A stretch of DNA of 64,000 bases, from NCBI RefSeq assembly GCF_000283155.1, contig NW_004454156.1:40518795-40582794 (forward strand). The letters run 5' to 3'. The notes below the pieces were generated by a model. The model was not told the origin of the DNA and ran no database searches. It worked only from the letters and a program-made list of their open reading frames with translations. The translations under genes were made by a program, and so were the position numbers. Positions 36,385 to 49,177 of this stretch are shown here, piece by piece; position 1 is the stretch's first letter; every line of letters begins with the position of its first letter. The stretch comes from Ceratotherium simum simum (lineage: Eukaryota > Chordata > Mammalia > Perissodactyla > Rhinocerotidae).

Positions 36385-36955
36385 CTTCCTTGTATTCGTT
36401 TTCTATTGGTACCTAACAAACTACCACCATTTCAATGGCTTAGAACAAGACACATTTATTATCTCACAATTTCTATGAGTCAGGAGTCTGGGCACAGATT
36501 AACCAGGTCCTCTGCTTCAGGGTCTCTCAAAGCTGCAATCAAGGTGTCAGCTGGGCTAGTCTCATCTGAGGCTCAACTGGGGAAGAATCTACTTCCAAGA
36601 TCATTCAGGTTGTTGGCAGAATTCACTTCCTTGTGGCTGTAGGACTGAGGGCCCCAGCTTCATACTGGCTACAGCTAGAGACCCCCTATGGTTTCCTGCC
36701 ACATGGCCCTCTCCATAGGCCAGCCACAAGCACAACAGGGTAGCTTAGTTTCTCCAAGCCAGTAGGAAGTCTCTCGCTCCAGGAGCTAAGATGGAGTCAT
36801 CTATAATATAACATAATCAAGGAAGTGACATCCCATCATCTTTGCCATATTCTAGTGACTAGAAGCAAGTCACAAGTTCCGCCCACACTCAGGGGGAGGG
36901 ACTTATACAAGGGGGTGACCCATGGGTGGTCATCTTAGGGTGTGTCTGCCACATT
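36385..36955 (-). mobile_element. Ancient MER/LTR-like interspersed repeat, family unresolved
   Basis: TCGTTTTCTATTGGTACCTAAC, CACATTTATTATCTCACAAT, GTTGTTGGCAGAATTCACTTC, GCCATATTCTAGTGACTAGA and AAGCAAGTCACAAGTTCCGC, then GGGTGACCCATGGG. I recognise this order from many mammalian loci but cannot assign the family name with confidence. The orientation given is tentative. Confidence 0.5.
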
Positions 36956-36959
36956 CCTA

Positions 36960-37090
36960 GTGTTAATGGTCATCTTGGCCTTTCCACTGGACTCTAAGCT
37001 CCACAGAGCAGAGTCTTAATGGTCTTCTTAGCCCACAGCACAGTGCCTTCTCTATAGCAGGCACTTCATAAAAACTTAGTGAATTGAAAT
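36960..37090 (+). mobile_element. L2 LINE 3' end fragment
   Basis: GGACTCTAAGCTCCACAGAGC, CCACAGCACAGTGCCTTCTC and GGCACTTCATAAAAACTTAG. Confidence 0.78.
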
Positions 37091-38084
37091 GAAAGGTGGA
37101 GGCAAATATAAGGAACAGACCTCTAAGGACATATACAGAGAGGTGAGTCAGCTAGAAAAATGTTAGCAGTCGTTTTTAAAACAAGTGTTTACCCATCCTG
37201 AGACTGAAGGAGTGAGAAGTTTTTTTTAATCCATACTTTTAAGCAATTCCTCAAATTTGAGTCTTTTCAAAATTTGGGCACCATTTGCTAGGATTATGGC
37301 CTTGTCTACATAAAATTTAAACATTTAGATGCTTTATCAAAAGTAACATGTAGATATTCAGAAACAACTGCATGGTAGCATTGGGAAGAAAAGATAAAAT
37401 ATTTACTTTTAACCAGGTATAACTATTACCACAATAACTGATGATTTAAGTAAGCCTTCCCCTCGCCCCCAAAAAAATCTTTCTACCTGGAAAAGAAATA
37501 AACATTTTTAAAAGACCTAATTTTTCTTCAATACTCAGGTAAAGTATCTTTGCATTCATTTATATTGCAGAAAGAAGAAAAGATAAGTAATGGAGAAAAT
37601 GGTCCCAATTTTACAGATAAGCAAACCAACTCCTTCCTCAGCTCTTTCTATAGACTCCTAGTCTTATAATAGGCAATTCTTTTCCTAAATACACATCTAA
37701 TAAAAGTGTGTGTCATCGCTGAAATTCTTAACTGGGCTGCTTCCAAACATCTGATGTATTCCTCCAGCGACTTCTAGGATTGAGTCAGCAGGACCCCAAG
37801 GAATGGCCTCGAAGCGCTGCCTCGTTCCCTCTCCATCTGAAATTCATCTTCACACAAGAAAGCTTCATTGCTGCCAACGCTGAGGGCATGTTCTGGACAA
37901 GAGCTTACTCTTTGTTTCACTTTTAAACTATTTTGGAAACAAGTAATGGCACCTGCCTCCAAAATAAAATGTCACATTCACTTCTGTTACTTTCATTAAT
38001 TTTGTAATACCTTTCTAGTCATTCCTTGCCTCTGTCATCTTTTATTCCAATAGACTCACTTTAAACCCAGGGTCCTTAAACTTC

Positions 38085-38270
38085 AGTGTGGATCAGCCAG
38101 CAGGGTGCTTGCAAAAATGAGGGTCATGGGGTCACACCAGGGGGTTCCAATTCGGTAGGTGTTGGGGTGGTCCCCCACAACCTGCTGTTGTTACACATCC
38201 CACAGGTGGCTGTGATGCAAGGGGGTGCCAACCACCACACCTTGATAAATGCAGCTTTGAGGAATAAGAA
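38085..38270. mobile_element. hAT MER-type fragment (MER20/MER58-like)
   Basis: TTAAACTTCAGTGTGGATCAG, GGTTCCAATTCGGTAGGTG and CACACCTTGATAAATGCAGC. Diverged; the subfamily is uncertain. Confidence 0.45.
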
Positions 38271-38602
38271 GTGTGATTTAAGCATCTTCCTTGTTAAAGA
38301 ACAGAATAGGACTAGGAAGGCCCAAAGGTACAAAACTCACATTTACTGGATGGCAAGTGTTTCTCTGGGTCTCCTTGGTGAGTATGTGGAACAGAATATA
38401 ACGTGCACAGCTGCACCTGCTCAGATTCCAAGGTTCCCACCTGAGACTGGGGGACTGCTCCATACCATTAGGAAGGGGGAGGAAACATAAGCTTCTAGAC
38501 TCCAAGGCATGGAGCCCAAGTAGCCAATTTCCCTGTACCCTTTCTCCCTTTAAACGTGATTAAGGGGAGGGAGGGATATGGAAAAGGTGGGTTTAGCTAG
38601 AG

Positions 38603-38782
38603 CAGTTCTCAAACCATAGCTGTCTCAGCATCGCCTAGAGGGCTTGTTAAAACAGAGGGCTGGGCCCCATGCCCAGTTTCTGAGTCAGCACCTCTAGGGT
38701 GGGGCCCGGAGAGTTTGCATTTCAAAAGTTCCCAGGTGACGGTGAAGCCCTGGTCGAGGGACCACGCTGTGAACCACTAGGT
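38603..38782. mobile_element. MER20 hAT element
   Basis: CAGTTCTCAAACCATAGCTG, GGCTTGTTAAAACAGAGGGC, TTTCTGAGTCAGCACCTCTA, GGTGGGGCCCGGAGAGTTTG and CACGCTGTGAACCACTAG, with paired termini. Confidence 0.85.
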
Positions 38783-40364
38783 CTGTGAAGTGCCATTCAA
38801 GTAGTCTATATATTCACAGACAGAATGGGTCAATTTTACCAGAGAGCGAGCCTCTAATATTCAAAATTGAGCACTAAAGACTGTAACACAGGGAAGTTTG
38901 CTGTAATATACATTCTCTCATAACAAAAGGAATAGCTTAATAACATAATCTCGGTATCCACTGATTTAAATGAATTTCAGCTAGTCTTTCCATAAGAAAC
39001 AAATGTGACTTGTAATGCTTATTAATCAAGAAACCTTACTGAGGGTCTATTATATACACAGAACCGCTGTGTAGGCCAACTTCCTAATGGATAAAAAGTA
39101 AAACAAAAACAGGGTCCCTGTCTTTAATTTACTTATTGTCTATATTATTTCACCTCCAATTACTAAGGTATTTTGGACTAACAACATAACCTTTTCACTA
39201 TCACAATAAGAAAGAAATGGAGGTCTCTAGAAAGGATTCTTGTCTTTGCTTGCACTCTACTTTTACGAGAATAAAGCAAATCACAGTGGGAGGATGGAGG
39301 ATTAAAGTGGGACTTTAGGTATTTTTGCTTATTTTCAAACCAACTTCCAGGAGGTACCCCCAGAGACCATAAACCATCAGTAAACAGGATGATCAATAAA
39401 AAGACCTGAGACACAAGATCTGTAATCATCAAAAACCCACTGAAATACATTAAACATTCTATTTTTCAAGACAAGAAATATAACACATAATAGAAAAAAA
39501 TTTCACAAAACAGCTATAAAAACTTTATTAATAATATCACTTAATGCTCATATGGTTCTTTTGTGAAGCATTTTCACGAACCTCATTTTATTTGATCTTT
39601 ACCACACACACAAAAATGGAAGGTGTAGCCAACAGGTGCTATTAATCCCATTTACAAACAGGAACAAAACTGCCCAGAGATGGTGACAACACACGCCCAG
39701 CTGAGGCTGCCTTTGCACCTACCTTGGGCCCACCCCACAATCTGTAAATGAGATGCAGGGGGGAAGGGGGTTGACCAAAACCTCAAAACAGCACTCAAAT
39801 GTATTCCAAATATTTTACACTCTCACTTTAACACATCCTAACTGCTCTCTGTGAATTTTCTACGATCACCAGATTAGAATTTTTATCTTTAGTTCTTAAA
39901 CGATTTAACGTTTTGTTTTGTATTTAGTACCATGTGAGGATCCCCACTAGTCTGCCTTTTAACACAGGAGGGACCAGAGACTTTTCTTTTTTCAACTCTC
40001 ACACTTTCATCCTAAGTCTCAACCTCATGGCTCTGGTGAACATGTCCCCTTTCTGCCAGAGCTCGGCAGAGGCATGGGGGGTCCAATCAGCATGAGGCTG
40101 GTCTGGCAATCTGGACACAGTGCAAGCGGTCAGACCGTGACAATAATTTGTGGTGGCCTTGGCACTTCACTGTTCTATACCCAATTTTTCTCACCAATAA
40201 AAAATAGCAATAAAGGTGACTGAATTTTCAATTTAAGACATTCTTTTTCCATGCCTTCAAAGAAGTGCTGAAAAATACCAAATCCTGTATTGTATTTTAT
40301 TTAATAATAAAATCTCCTTACATTTATAAGTCCCCTTTATTATCTTATTAATGGCCTTACACAG

Positions 40365-40730
40365 CCTTTAGGACCTGACTGGGGATCCAGCCCTTTCTCT
40401 CTTACCACTTATTACTCCAGCCCTCCCTGACAACCCAACAATACTCACCTCCGGGGTCCCTGTACTGAGTCAGGCCTATTCCAACCTCAGGGCCTTTGTA
40501 CTCTGCTGCTCTCTTGGCCTAAAATGCTCTTCCCTCCAGACCCTTTCGTATCCCACAGGTCTCATAGGTCACTTCCTTATAGAGACCTTCCCTGACCATG
40601 CCCCCTCAGCTCCCATCACTCTCTAGCCTACCATTGTGTTTTATTTTCTTTATAGTACTTAACACCTTCTGTGTGCTAGTACCTAGTACACAGGGGCTCA
40701 GTGAAAGTGCAATAAATGAATCCATGTGTT
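40365..40730 (+). mobile_element. L2 LINE 3' end
   Basis: TCAGGGCCTTTGTACTCTGC, CTAAAATGCTCTTCCCTCC, AGACCTTCCCTGACCATGCC and CTAGTACACAGGGGCTCAGTG, then AATAAATGAA. Confidence 0.85.
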
Positions 40731-40905
40731 CATTCATTCATTAAATCATTCATTCATTCATTCCATAAAGGTCTATGTGCTTACCAGGGACTGAGGATAA
40801 AAAGATGGCTATGGTGTGATCCCTACCCTCATAGAGCTCACAGTCAAGCTGGAAAGTGAAACACACACACACGACTGTGATACTATGTGAAAAGTGTTAA
40901 GACAG
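40731..40905 (+). repeat. (TTCA)n tract and ancient mammalian repeat
   Basis: Interrupted TTCA repeats pass into TGTGCTTACCAGGGACTGAG and TACCCTCATAGAGCTCACAG, a widespread old motif also seen at 16665-16830. Family not assigned. Confidence 0.55.
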
Positions 40906-42489
40906 AAGAGGATTTGTATGCCCAATATTCACAAGAATGACTTGAATTAGGTTGGGTAAATGAATGTACTCTCCCCATTAATTTCATTCAGGTTGAAAAA
41001 AGACTCAGAGGAGTTAATTAATTGATCTGCTTGAACCCTCACAGCTAATGGCAGAGGCAGAAGTTCCCCCACTCCTGAATCAATGTAGCAAATGATTCAT
41101 CAAGGTGAGCTGGTATGTCTTAGCTGATTTAAATAGCTTTTACAATGAAACATATTTTGAAATGCTAATTCGTAACTATCCACTAGATACAGTGTTAAAA
41201 TGAAATGTGTATGGGTGAAAGGATGGAGATTCTACTTTTAATTTATACTAACATTAAAGGAATGAAGTTCCTGCAAGATTGAAAGCACGATTGGAACTGT
41301 TTGGTAATCCCATAAGAAATATAAAAATATTTTTAAGTCTACAAAGACAAAAGATCCTTATTATTATATTTTCCTTATTTTATTAATCATATTTTCCTCC
41401 AGTGGATTTTTACTGGTTACATCCTATCTCCTCTGTGAAGATTCTCCATTAATTCATTAACAAAACACCTCTGAAGTTTCCCCTACAGCCATTTTTTCGT
41501 TCTCACCTCTGAATAACTCATCCATCAGTTCAGTAAAGTTGACCATAGCAACTTCAGGTAGCAACACCTTCCTCCAATTTGTCTTCCCCGCCATCGACCA
41601 AACTCATCTTTCCTCTGGTCCAGCAGAACCAAGAGCACGTATTCAAAAACCAGCCCATCAATCTCCTAATTTACAAAACATGACATTTCACAAACTGTTT
41701 ACTGACGTCCGTGCCAACAATATTACTCAAGTGTGGTGGCGTGAACAGCCACAGGGAATAGTGTAGTTGGCCAAGAGCAGTATTTGGGGATCTAAAATTA
41801 CAGAGAAAATCATACAACGTTCCTTTTATTTAGTCCCAAATCTCTATCAGATGATGTTGAGCAGAAAGATTCTACAATTGGCAGGGAGAAAGGAAAAGCT
41901 GTCCTGAAGTTTGGGCCATACCGGGGCAGCCTTCAGAGAGAAAGCAGGAGGGAACAGAACAAGGTGGTGTACCCTTGAGAAGCTGTCATAATAAGCACTG
42001 TCTGCTGGCAAGGATAAGCACACAGAGAAAACAGAGGCAAGAAAACCAAATGGAAATTATCGCCAAAAGGTGAGAGTAAACAAAGAAAAAAGGAGGTAGA
42101 ATTCTTTATATAGTATTTCAAGGACAGTATTTATAACACAGCAAAGTCAGAGATGCCACTTCAATTCTATTCAATTCAGTGAACATTTGTACTACAGCAA
42201 GGAATAGAGCCTGGGTACTTAAAATCACACAAAGAAAATCCTGCTCACCAGGAGCTCACACTGATGGGCAGACAGGTGCCTCTCCCACCTGGTCCAGCCA
42301 TACCCAGAGCAAAGTAAGAGTAAAATCAGAGGGCTCAGGGAGAGGGGGGGCTCAGGGAGAGGGGGAGATGGAGCCGTGATTTCACCAGGGCATCTGAGAA
42401 ACACAAAGAGGGGTGTGTAAAAGGCTGGGATGCCCAGGAGGGGACGGCGGAAGCAGAATGGGAGCTCCTGAGAGCTCGAATATTGGTGA
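40906..42489. other. LTBP1 intron 2, unassigned
   Basis: No repeat recognised except a local direct repeat GGGCTCAGGGAGAGGGGG at 42332-42365. Small ORFs without domains. Confidence 0.4.
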
Positions 42490-42732
42490 GCAGGAGTCCC
42501 ACTCTCTAAGCACTCTTCATGTACGTATTACTTCATGCGGTCCCTCAACAAGCCTCTGAATAATGGTACAGACATCATTACACCTGCACTGTGAATGGGG
42601 TAACTTAGCCTTGCCCCAGGTCTCACAGTCCAAGGTCACAAAGTGAGGAAGTGTTAACATCAAGACAGGAGCCCTGTATTCAAACTCCAAAAATCTAAAC
42701 TTCTAACCAGTGAGCTACACTGCCTCTAGTTC
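42490..42732 (-). mobile_element. MIR SINE (reverse)
   Basis: TAAGCACTCTTCATGTACG, AAGGTCACAAAGTGAGGAAG, CCTGTATTCAAACTCCAAAA and TTCTAACCAGTGAGCTACACT, then GCCTCTAG. Confidence 0.78.
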
Positions 42733-43547
42733 AGGACAAGTAAAATTCCCCCTGTGAGGGAGGGAGGGAGTAACCAGCAGCATTTCCTTATTGTAACCAC
42801 ATTGTCTTGGGTCTAAATGACACTGTGCACAGATTCTTGGTATCCAATGGGCTGTGCCTACATGAACTGTTCAATCCTTAATAATAAGCAAGGCTAATTA
42901 ATAGGTACACATGAGCATATACAAATAAATACCTCTGACATATTTTTCCATAAGTTGTTCCATTGGTTGTTCCAAAACAACCAATTTGTGTCACATCAAC
43001 AAATTATGTACTATTTTCTCTCCACTAACAAGACAGGAAACATCATTAGTAAAACAAGCATTTAGAGCAAGATAAGACCATAGTCTCCCCCTTAGCTATA
43101 AATCATGGCACTTAATTACCACATCAGGGAGTTTTTAAAAACATGACCCTGATGGGTAGCTGTTGGATATTTATTTTCTGTAGTTTTGTGTATTTAAAAT
43201 ATGATATAATTAAAAATAGAATACTTAGCACAAAAAAACACTCGATGTGCTCCAAAGTGTTTAAACCTTTCTAAAAACCACTTTATTTAACCACCTGTGT
43301 ATCACTAACAATTTTGAAAATTTCCAACTCTTGTAAAAATATATTTTTATCAAACATTCAACTAACTAGAGAAAAACTGGATGGAAAAAAGCCTATATGC
43401 AGCAATCTTTGTATATGCTCTTCAAAATTGAGCTAAACCGATATTTAAAGGGCTCCCGCCTTGAGAAGTTTCTAAATTGTTAAGTGTTGGGCTTGGCCTT
43501 TAAATTCCTACACAAAAAGTAATAAGTATTGCCCAGGAGAGGGTTCC

Positions 43548-43702
43548 TTCCGGATCACTGTTTCTCAAAACGTGGGCCACCTTCATCAGCATCATCTAGA
43601 GTGCTCGTTAAAAACCCCAGAGATTCTAACTCAATAAAGCAGTTTAACAAACTCATCCAGTGATCAGATGCACATTCATGCTGAAGAACCACCAATCTAG
43701 AA
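43548..43702. mobile_element. MER20-like hAT element
   Basis: CACTGTTTCTCAAAACGTGG, ATCAGCATCATCTAGAGTGC, TCGTTAAAAACCCCAGAGATT and ATGCTGAAGAACCACCAATC. Confidence 0.7.
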
Positions 43703-43965
43703 TCTCTTAAAACAGACCAAGTAAAAATGGCCAGAGTAATCTAAATCACCAGTGGCCAATTCCTTATCTCTCCTACTCCGTGGAGTAGCCAGACCTCTTA
43801 GGTTAGGGAAGGAGCCTCATTAGAGTCACAGTCACAGACCCTGTGGGAGGCGAACCTTCGCCCACCCATCCTTGGGCTATTGCTAGGGAATCCCCAAGTG
43901 CCCCAGAGGTGACCCAACTCTGAGTAGCCCAGCTCTCAAGCCCATGTGCAGCATCTATGGGCTTG

Positions 43966-44398
43966 TGTTGTAAGTTGAACTGTATCCCCATCCACCCTGA
44001 AAAAAAAATATTTTGGAGTCCTGACCCCCAGTGCCTTACTATGTGACCTCATTTGGACCTCATTTGGAGATAGGGTCTTTATAGAGGTAATCCAGTTAAA
44101 ATGAGGCCAGTAGGGTGGGCCCTAATTCAATATGACTGCTGTCCTCATAAAAAGAAGAAATCTGGACACCAAGATAGACACATACACAGGGAAGATGACG
44201 TGAAGAGACACAGGGAGAAGACGGCCTTCTACAAGCCAAGGAGAAAGGCCTGAACAGATCCTTCCCTCACAGCCTCCAGAAGGAGCCCACCTTGATTTTG
44301 GACTTCTAGCCTCCAGAACTCTGAGACGATAAATTTCTGCTGTTCTAAGCTACCCAGTCTGTGGTACTTTGTTATGGCAGCCCTAGTAAACTAACACA
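43966..44398 (+). mobile_element. MLT1C-like solo LTR with intact 5-bp target duplication
   Basis: It begins TGTTGTAAGTTGAACTGTATC and contains GGGTGGGCCCTAATTCAATA, CAAGATAGACACATACACAG, AATAAATTT-like GATAAATTTCTGC and CCCAGTCTGTGGTACTTTG, ending CTAACACA. GCTTG flanks it exactly at 43961-43965 and 44399-44403. Matching TG...CA ends and the 5-bp duplication are as expected for an ERVL-type LTR. No internal proviral sequence remains. Antisense to LTBP1. Confidence 0.92.
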
Positions 44399-44403
44399 GC
44401 TTG

Positions 44404-46262
44404 GGAAATCACGGAGAGAACTTAGGCAGTGAAAGCCAATCCAGATCAGGGCTGACAGGAGAGTTAAGACCAAGACCACAAGAGAGAAGATTGTCACACT
44501 GGACGTGCAGGCAGCGTATGGCGGGAGACAGAACAACAAACCAAGAGCCCCAAGATCTGGGGTGGGGTCTGAGCACTGCCCCCATCTGTGAAGAGGGTAA
44601 TAAGTCACGCCTGCCTCGCCTACCCCCACAGGGTGTAAAGATCAAGCAGATGCTCTCCGCCTGCTCAAAAGCACTGCATAGTTACCCTCAGCACACCAGC
44701 AGCTCCTCATTGTGGGCTCTGATCTTGGTCACCGTTAAACAGTGGTGACACAGCCCTAGCACTCCAAGTCACTCTGGCCATTGCTACAAAGGATTTGGAA
44801 GCAAAATCTGCATTTTAGGAAAATTTAATTTTAACTCCCCAACACGTTTGAGTATGTTTGCAATATCCTAGACAACAAATAACAGGGTCAGAAACAGCAA
44901 ACTCCTATGGTTGCCAAAGGTGCTTTCAAAAAGTCAGGCTTCCTAAAGGCCAGGGGTTCACCAGGCAGAGAAACACGTCAATATAGCAGGCCAGGCAGGG
45001 GCAGGTGGTGTGTTCAGGCCGGCCCATGGGCTGGAGAAGGGAGGGCTTCGCAATGAAGGTTTAAGTACTATCGCAACACAGAATTTATGGTTCCTAAACG
45101 TTTGTTTTAACTAGTGTTGAGAACACATATTTGACCCAGGGTGAACTTTAGCTCTGGGTCCCTCTCCCTTCGCAGGGATGTCTGTGCCGCATGACAAGAT
45201 TTTCCAGCTGACCCTCCCACCCCTGCTCCCAGCACTGGGGCCGGGCGGCCCTCCCAGCAGCTGCCACGGTAAACCTCACTGCAGATCTGTTGGCAAAGCA
45301 GCTGTCAATGGTCATAGCAGGCATACGAAAAATGTGTAATCATTCTGGGCCCAACTCCCAAGCTTGGCTCGCACAACGCCGAGCCATGGCCTGAAAGTCC
45401 TCTCGGTCACCTGGAACTCTAGCCACATTACACACTCCTGGACGATGCCATCTACTGCAGCATCTCTGAGCTCCAAGGGTAAACATAACTCTGTCTCCTC
45501 TGTATATAATAAAGGAAAATTTCTAGGGTTGGGTTTTTTTCCCCAAAGTAGCATGGGCTGAATGCCAGTGGAAAAGCAATGGAATATCGATTTTCTGTTT
45601 CTTGCTAAGGAGAGAACAAGTCATTTGATGTGCCATGAGTTAAGTGAGTAAAAACAGACCCTATACTCCCTACAGCTGGCTGTATTTCTCCTCTATTCAT
45701 AGAACCTGGCACATGGTAAAAGCTAAACAGATATCCGTTAAATAAATGAAAGAACCATCCATGCATGTAGGGAGGGGCTGCAATGTGCCAGCCACCCGCT
45801 GGGGATTCATACCTGCCATCTTTCCTCTTCCGTCCACCTCACTCTGCCAGACCAGCCTCACCCTCATCTCATCTACATTCTTTTGTGTTGTTGCCCCCAA
45901 GAGCAGTCTCCTCTTCAAAGCCGAGCCCACTGGCAATGTCTCTCTCTGGCCCACACTTAGCCTGATAGGGGGCAAAAAGACTGGAAGAACCAATAGGGGG
46001 TAGGTTCACTTTGGACAGAGAGAAAAAAATGCAAAATCGGGGAGAGGCAATAACATTACACATTGTGGGTTTAATGCCCCACTTGGAAGACAAAGTCTCT
46101 AAGCTACAAAGCCCTCCTATAAATGTTAACTCCTTGGAAAAAGAATAAACGTGGTACCATCTCTTTTGCCCAAAACAGATAGCACAATTAGCGGTCACTC
46201 CATATTAATAACTAAAATGACATATCTCATGCTATAATTTCAACTCGTAGAGATCTACACAC
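44404..46262. other. LTBP1 intron 2, mostly unassigned
   Basis: Apart from the L2 end at 45655-45760 nothing is assigned. ORFs of 80-115 codons near 44372-44748 and 45697-46198 occur on both strands and look fortuitous. Confidence 0.4.
45655..45760 (+). mobile_element. L2 LINE 3' end fragment
   Basis: CATAGAACCTGGCACATGGT, then TATCCGTTAAATAAATGAAAG. Confidence 0.6.
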
Positions 46263-46275
46263 AAAAGGTGTCTGG

Positions 46276-46521
46276 AGGGGCCAGCCAAGTGGCGTAATTG
46301 TTAAGGGCTAGCACTCCGCTTCAGCGGCCGGAGGGTTTGCGGGTTTGGATCCTGGGCGCACACCGATGCACGGCTTGTCAAGCCATGCAGTGGCAGTGTC
46401 CCATATAAAGTGGAAGAAGATGGGCATGGATGTTAGCCCAGCGCCAATCTTCCTCAGCAAAAAGAGGAGGATTGGCATTGGATGTTAGCTCAGGGCTGAT
46501 CTTCCTCACAGAAAGAAAAAA
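46276..46521 (+). mobile_element. ERE SINE, older subtype
   Basis: Head GGGGCCAGCCAAGTGGCGTAA, GGTTTGGATCCTGGG, then the GGATGTTAGCCCAG / GGATGTTAGCTCAGGGC double tail. The perfect 13-bp duplication AAAAGGTGTCTGG lies at 46263-46275 and 46522-46534. Confidence 0.92.
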
Positions 46522-47393
46522 AAAAGGTGTCTGGCAATTAACATGCAATTGGGCATGTCTACATAGCAACTGGGTGGCTAGAGCCCCTAGGACCAGTTTC
46601 GTGGATGCACACATTCATCCTCTGCCCATGTTTGGGTCTGCTGCCTGCTTGTTTCACATCTTTCTGATTTGCAATTTAAGGTTCACTACATCTTCAGTCT
46701 TCAAATCATTGGCCTGTTACCCATTTAAATTAAGTTTCAATCAACTAAAAACAATCTAGTCTGGCTCAAAAGGGCACCTTATTTTCTTCCCTGCATTAAG
46801 CAAACTGAACAACATCAACACACCCAATCTCTTATGCAGAAATATTTTTTGCATCAGTTGGATGTGACCTATGTAAACTGAAATTCTTCAGCTAAAGCCT
46901 TTCAATCATCCTCAAAATATAATGACAATCAGGAGGCATCCTGGACAATATATTTAAATGTACATACACGTTTTATGATGACTACTATCTTAAGGGGGAA
47001 CTTCATGTTTATATGTCATCGGGTTTTGTGTTCCTAAGTGTAAGAAACCATACCCAAGGCCAATTGTTCAATCTCAGCATAATAATGAAGTAAGACAGGA
47101 AAGAGACCACAAATCAATTTCTTTTGCAATCTAAATTGCACTATGATTTACTGAAGTAGTTACAGTCACAAAAATTTGTGTCAGAATTTTTTCCATTCAA
47201 TTTATGAATACTTTAGGGGAGTATTTTTCCTCTAAACAGCAAGCTTTTACACAAAGAGAACTAGAGACACACAAATAATCTAATATTTAGTCTCTTTTAA
47301 AGTTCTTTTAAAATAAATCATTCAGGGGTACAGAACAACCTAACTTCTTTCTTTTTCTTGGTAATCAAAGCCAGGATGGGAGTGACTGGCTTT

Positions 47394-47770
47394 TTCTTTT
47401 TTTTTTTTTTTTATCTTTATTGAAGTATAACTGACAAAATTGTCAGTGCCATCTACTGCATATATTTGAGGCATATGATGAAGTTTTGATATATAGACGT
47501 TGCAAAATAACTGCCACGATCAAGCTAATTAACATACTCATCTCCTCACCGAGTTAACATTTTTTTTGTGTGGTGACAACACTTTAAGCTCTACCCTCTT
47601 AGCAAATTCCAAGTATAGAACACAGTACTGTTAACTATAGTCACATTGCTGTGCATTAGATCTCCAGCACTTATTCATCTTGCATAACTGAAACTTTGTA
47701 CCCCTCGACCAACATCTCTCCATTTCCCCCTCCCTCTGACCCTAAACTACTTTAAAGCTATAACATAAAA
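47394..47770 (-). mobile_element. L1 (L1M) 3'UTR fragment
   Basis: A poly-T tract, then TTATTGAAGTATAACTGACAA, TGATATATAGACGTTGCAAA, TAACTATAGTCACATTGCTG and TGAAACTTTGTACCCCTCG: the reverse complement of an L1M 3'UTR with its A tail at the left. Confidence 0.82.
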
Positions 47771-47924
47771 AGGGATCCACATCTACATTATTTAAAAAGA
47801 CAATGACAACAGCCAGGGAAACAGACATAGGGAAAGAAGGAAACCAAGTAAGAGATAAATGAGACAGGAATTACTTGGCTTGATCCAATAATAAACTCTA
47901 AGAATCTTTCTGCTTTCATCAACG

Positions 47925-48145
47925 CTTTCACACCGATTCTCCTTCACCTTGATACCTTCAACAATGCTAAAAAGTAGGCAAGGTTTTAACACAGTCACTT
48001 CCAGATGGGAAAATAGATCGGCACAGAGGTCAAGTGAATTCTCCAAGGTTGCACAGCTAGTGATGGCTTCAGGATTTGAACTTAGGTCTTCGGAACCCAA
48101 GGCCGAGGTCTTTGCTGGTGTCACGCTGCTCAGCCATGGATACAC
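47925..48145 (-). mobile_element. MIR SINE (reverse)
   Basis: CAGATGGGAAAATAGATCGGC, CTCCAAGGTTGCACAGCTAG, TGGCTTCAGGATTTGAACTTAG and GAGGTCTTTGCTGG. Confidence 0.8.
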
Positions 48146-48871
48146 GTTTCACGGCAGTGATAAACCCAGTTTTCCCATCTGAAGGCAGAAGGCTCCTTCA
48201 TCTCTCTGGCTCTCCCAGACACACACAAAACAAGTCCACCATTGAAACATCTGCATCTAGTAGATATATTACTTTGGACTGAGCACTGACCTACCCCAGC
48301 ATCACTTTTAAAAACACAATTATTCCTGAAAGGACTTGTGATTTAAGTTTCTAGCATTTGGGCCTGAATTAATTTGTCAGACTGGGCAGTACAGGAAGGC
48401 AAATCTTTTGAATGCTGAAAACCGTCGAAAAGGAAAGTGACGCTGCATTGCTTAGATCCCGGTGCTGTCCAAGGGCTACCTTCTAAGAGGTGGAAGGATG
48501 ACTTGAACCAAAAGCCAGAGGCATTTGTTGTAGGTATTGGGAGACTAAATCAATGTAGCACCTTCCTCCGGAACCCTATAGTAACTGTTTAATCCTAACT
48601 CTTCTGACCACTAGCCATCTGCAGCCTCTCTCTTTCTGGGTCACCAGGGGGCAAATCCAGCTAAACTTAGGCACACACATGCTCTTGCCTCCCTCACCTG
48701 GAGAAGCAGGAAGCCATGGGGTGATTCCTCAAGATCTGGATGCTCTCCTTCTACAGAACCTTTGGACCTTCTAGAACATCTTTGGATCCCCAAATTCTCA
48801 GACCACCTGAGAATGGGGGACTACTCTCTCTTCAGAGAGGCACTCAATTGCATCATCTGCCAGGCAAATTT

Positions 48872-49169
48872 TTTTTTTTTTTTGTGAGGAAGATCAGCCC
48901 TGAGCTAACATCCATGCTAATCCTCCTCTTTTTGCTGAGGAAGACTGGCTCTGAGCTAACATCTATTGCCAATCCTCCTCCTTTTTTCCCCCCAAGCCCC
49001 AGTAGATAGTTGTATGTCATAGTTGCACATCCTTCTAGTTGCTGTATGTGGGACGCGGCCTCAGCATAGCCAGAGAAGCGGTGGGTAGGTGCGCGCCCAG
49101 GATCCGAATGCCGGGCCGCCAGTAGCAGAGCGCACGCACTTAACCGCTAAGACACGGGGCCGGCCCCAA
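48872..49169 (-). mobile_element. ERE SINE
   Basis: Minus-strand copy: poly-T, two reversed tail modules (GAGCTAACAT), CCCCAGTAGATAGTTGTATG, reversed box B, and a GACACGGGGCCGGCCCC head. The duplication GCAAATTT occurs at 48864-48871 and 49170-49177. It lies 1.45 kb downstream (in gene orientation) of LTBP1 exon 2. Confidence 0.93.
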
Positions 49170-49177
49170 GCAAATTT

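Larger units (their letters stand above)
37091..40364. other. LTBP1 intron 2, mostly unassigned outside two hAT elements
   Basis: Apart from 38085-38270 and 38603-38782 I recognise no repeat. Small ORFs overlap each other in several frames and are not credible. Confidence 0.4.

Noticed and set aside
38086..38490. 134-codon ORF on the + strand
   Set aside because: Partly inside a hAT fragment, with no recognised motif and competing ORFs on the opposite strand.
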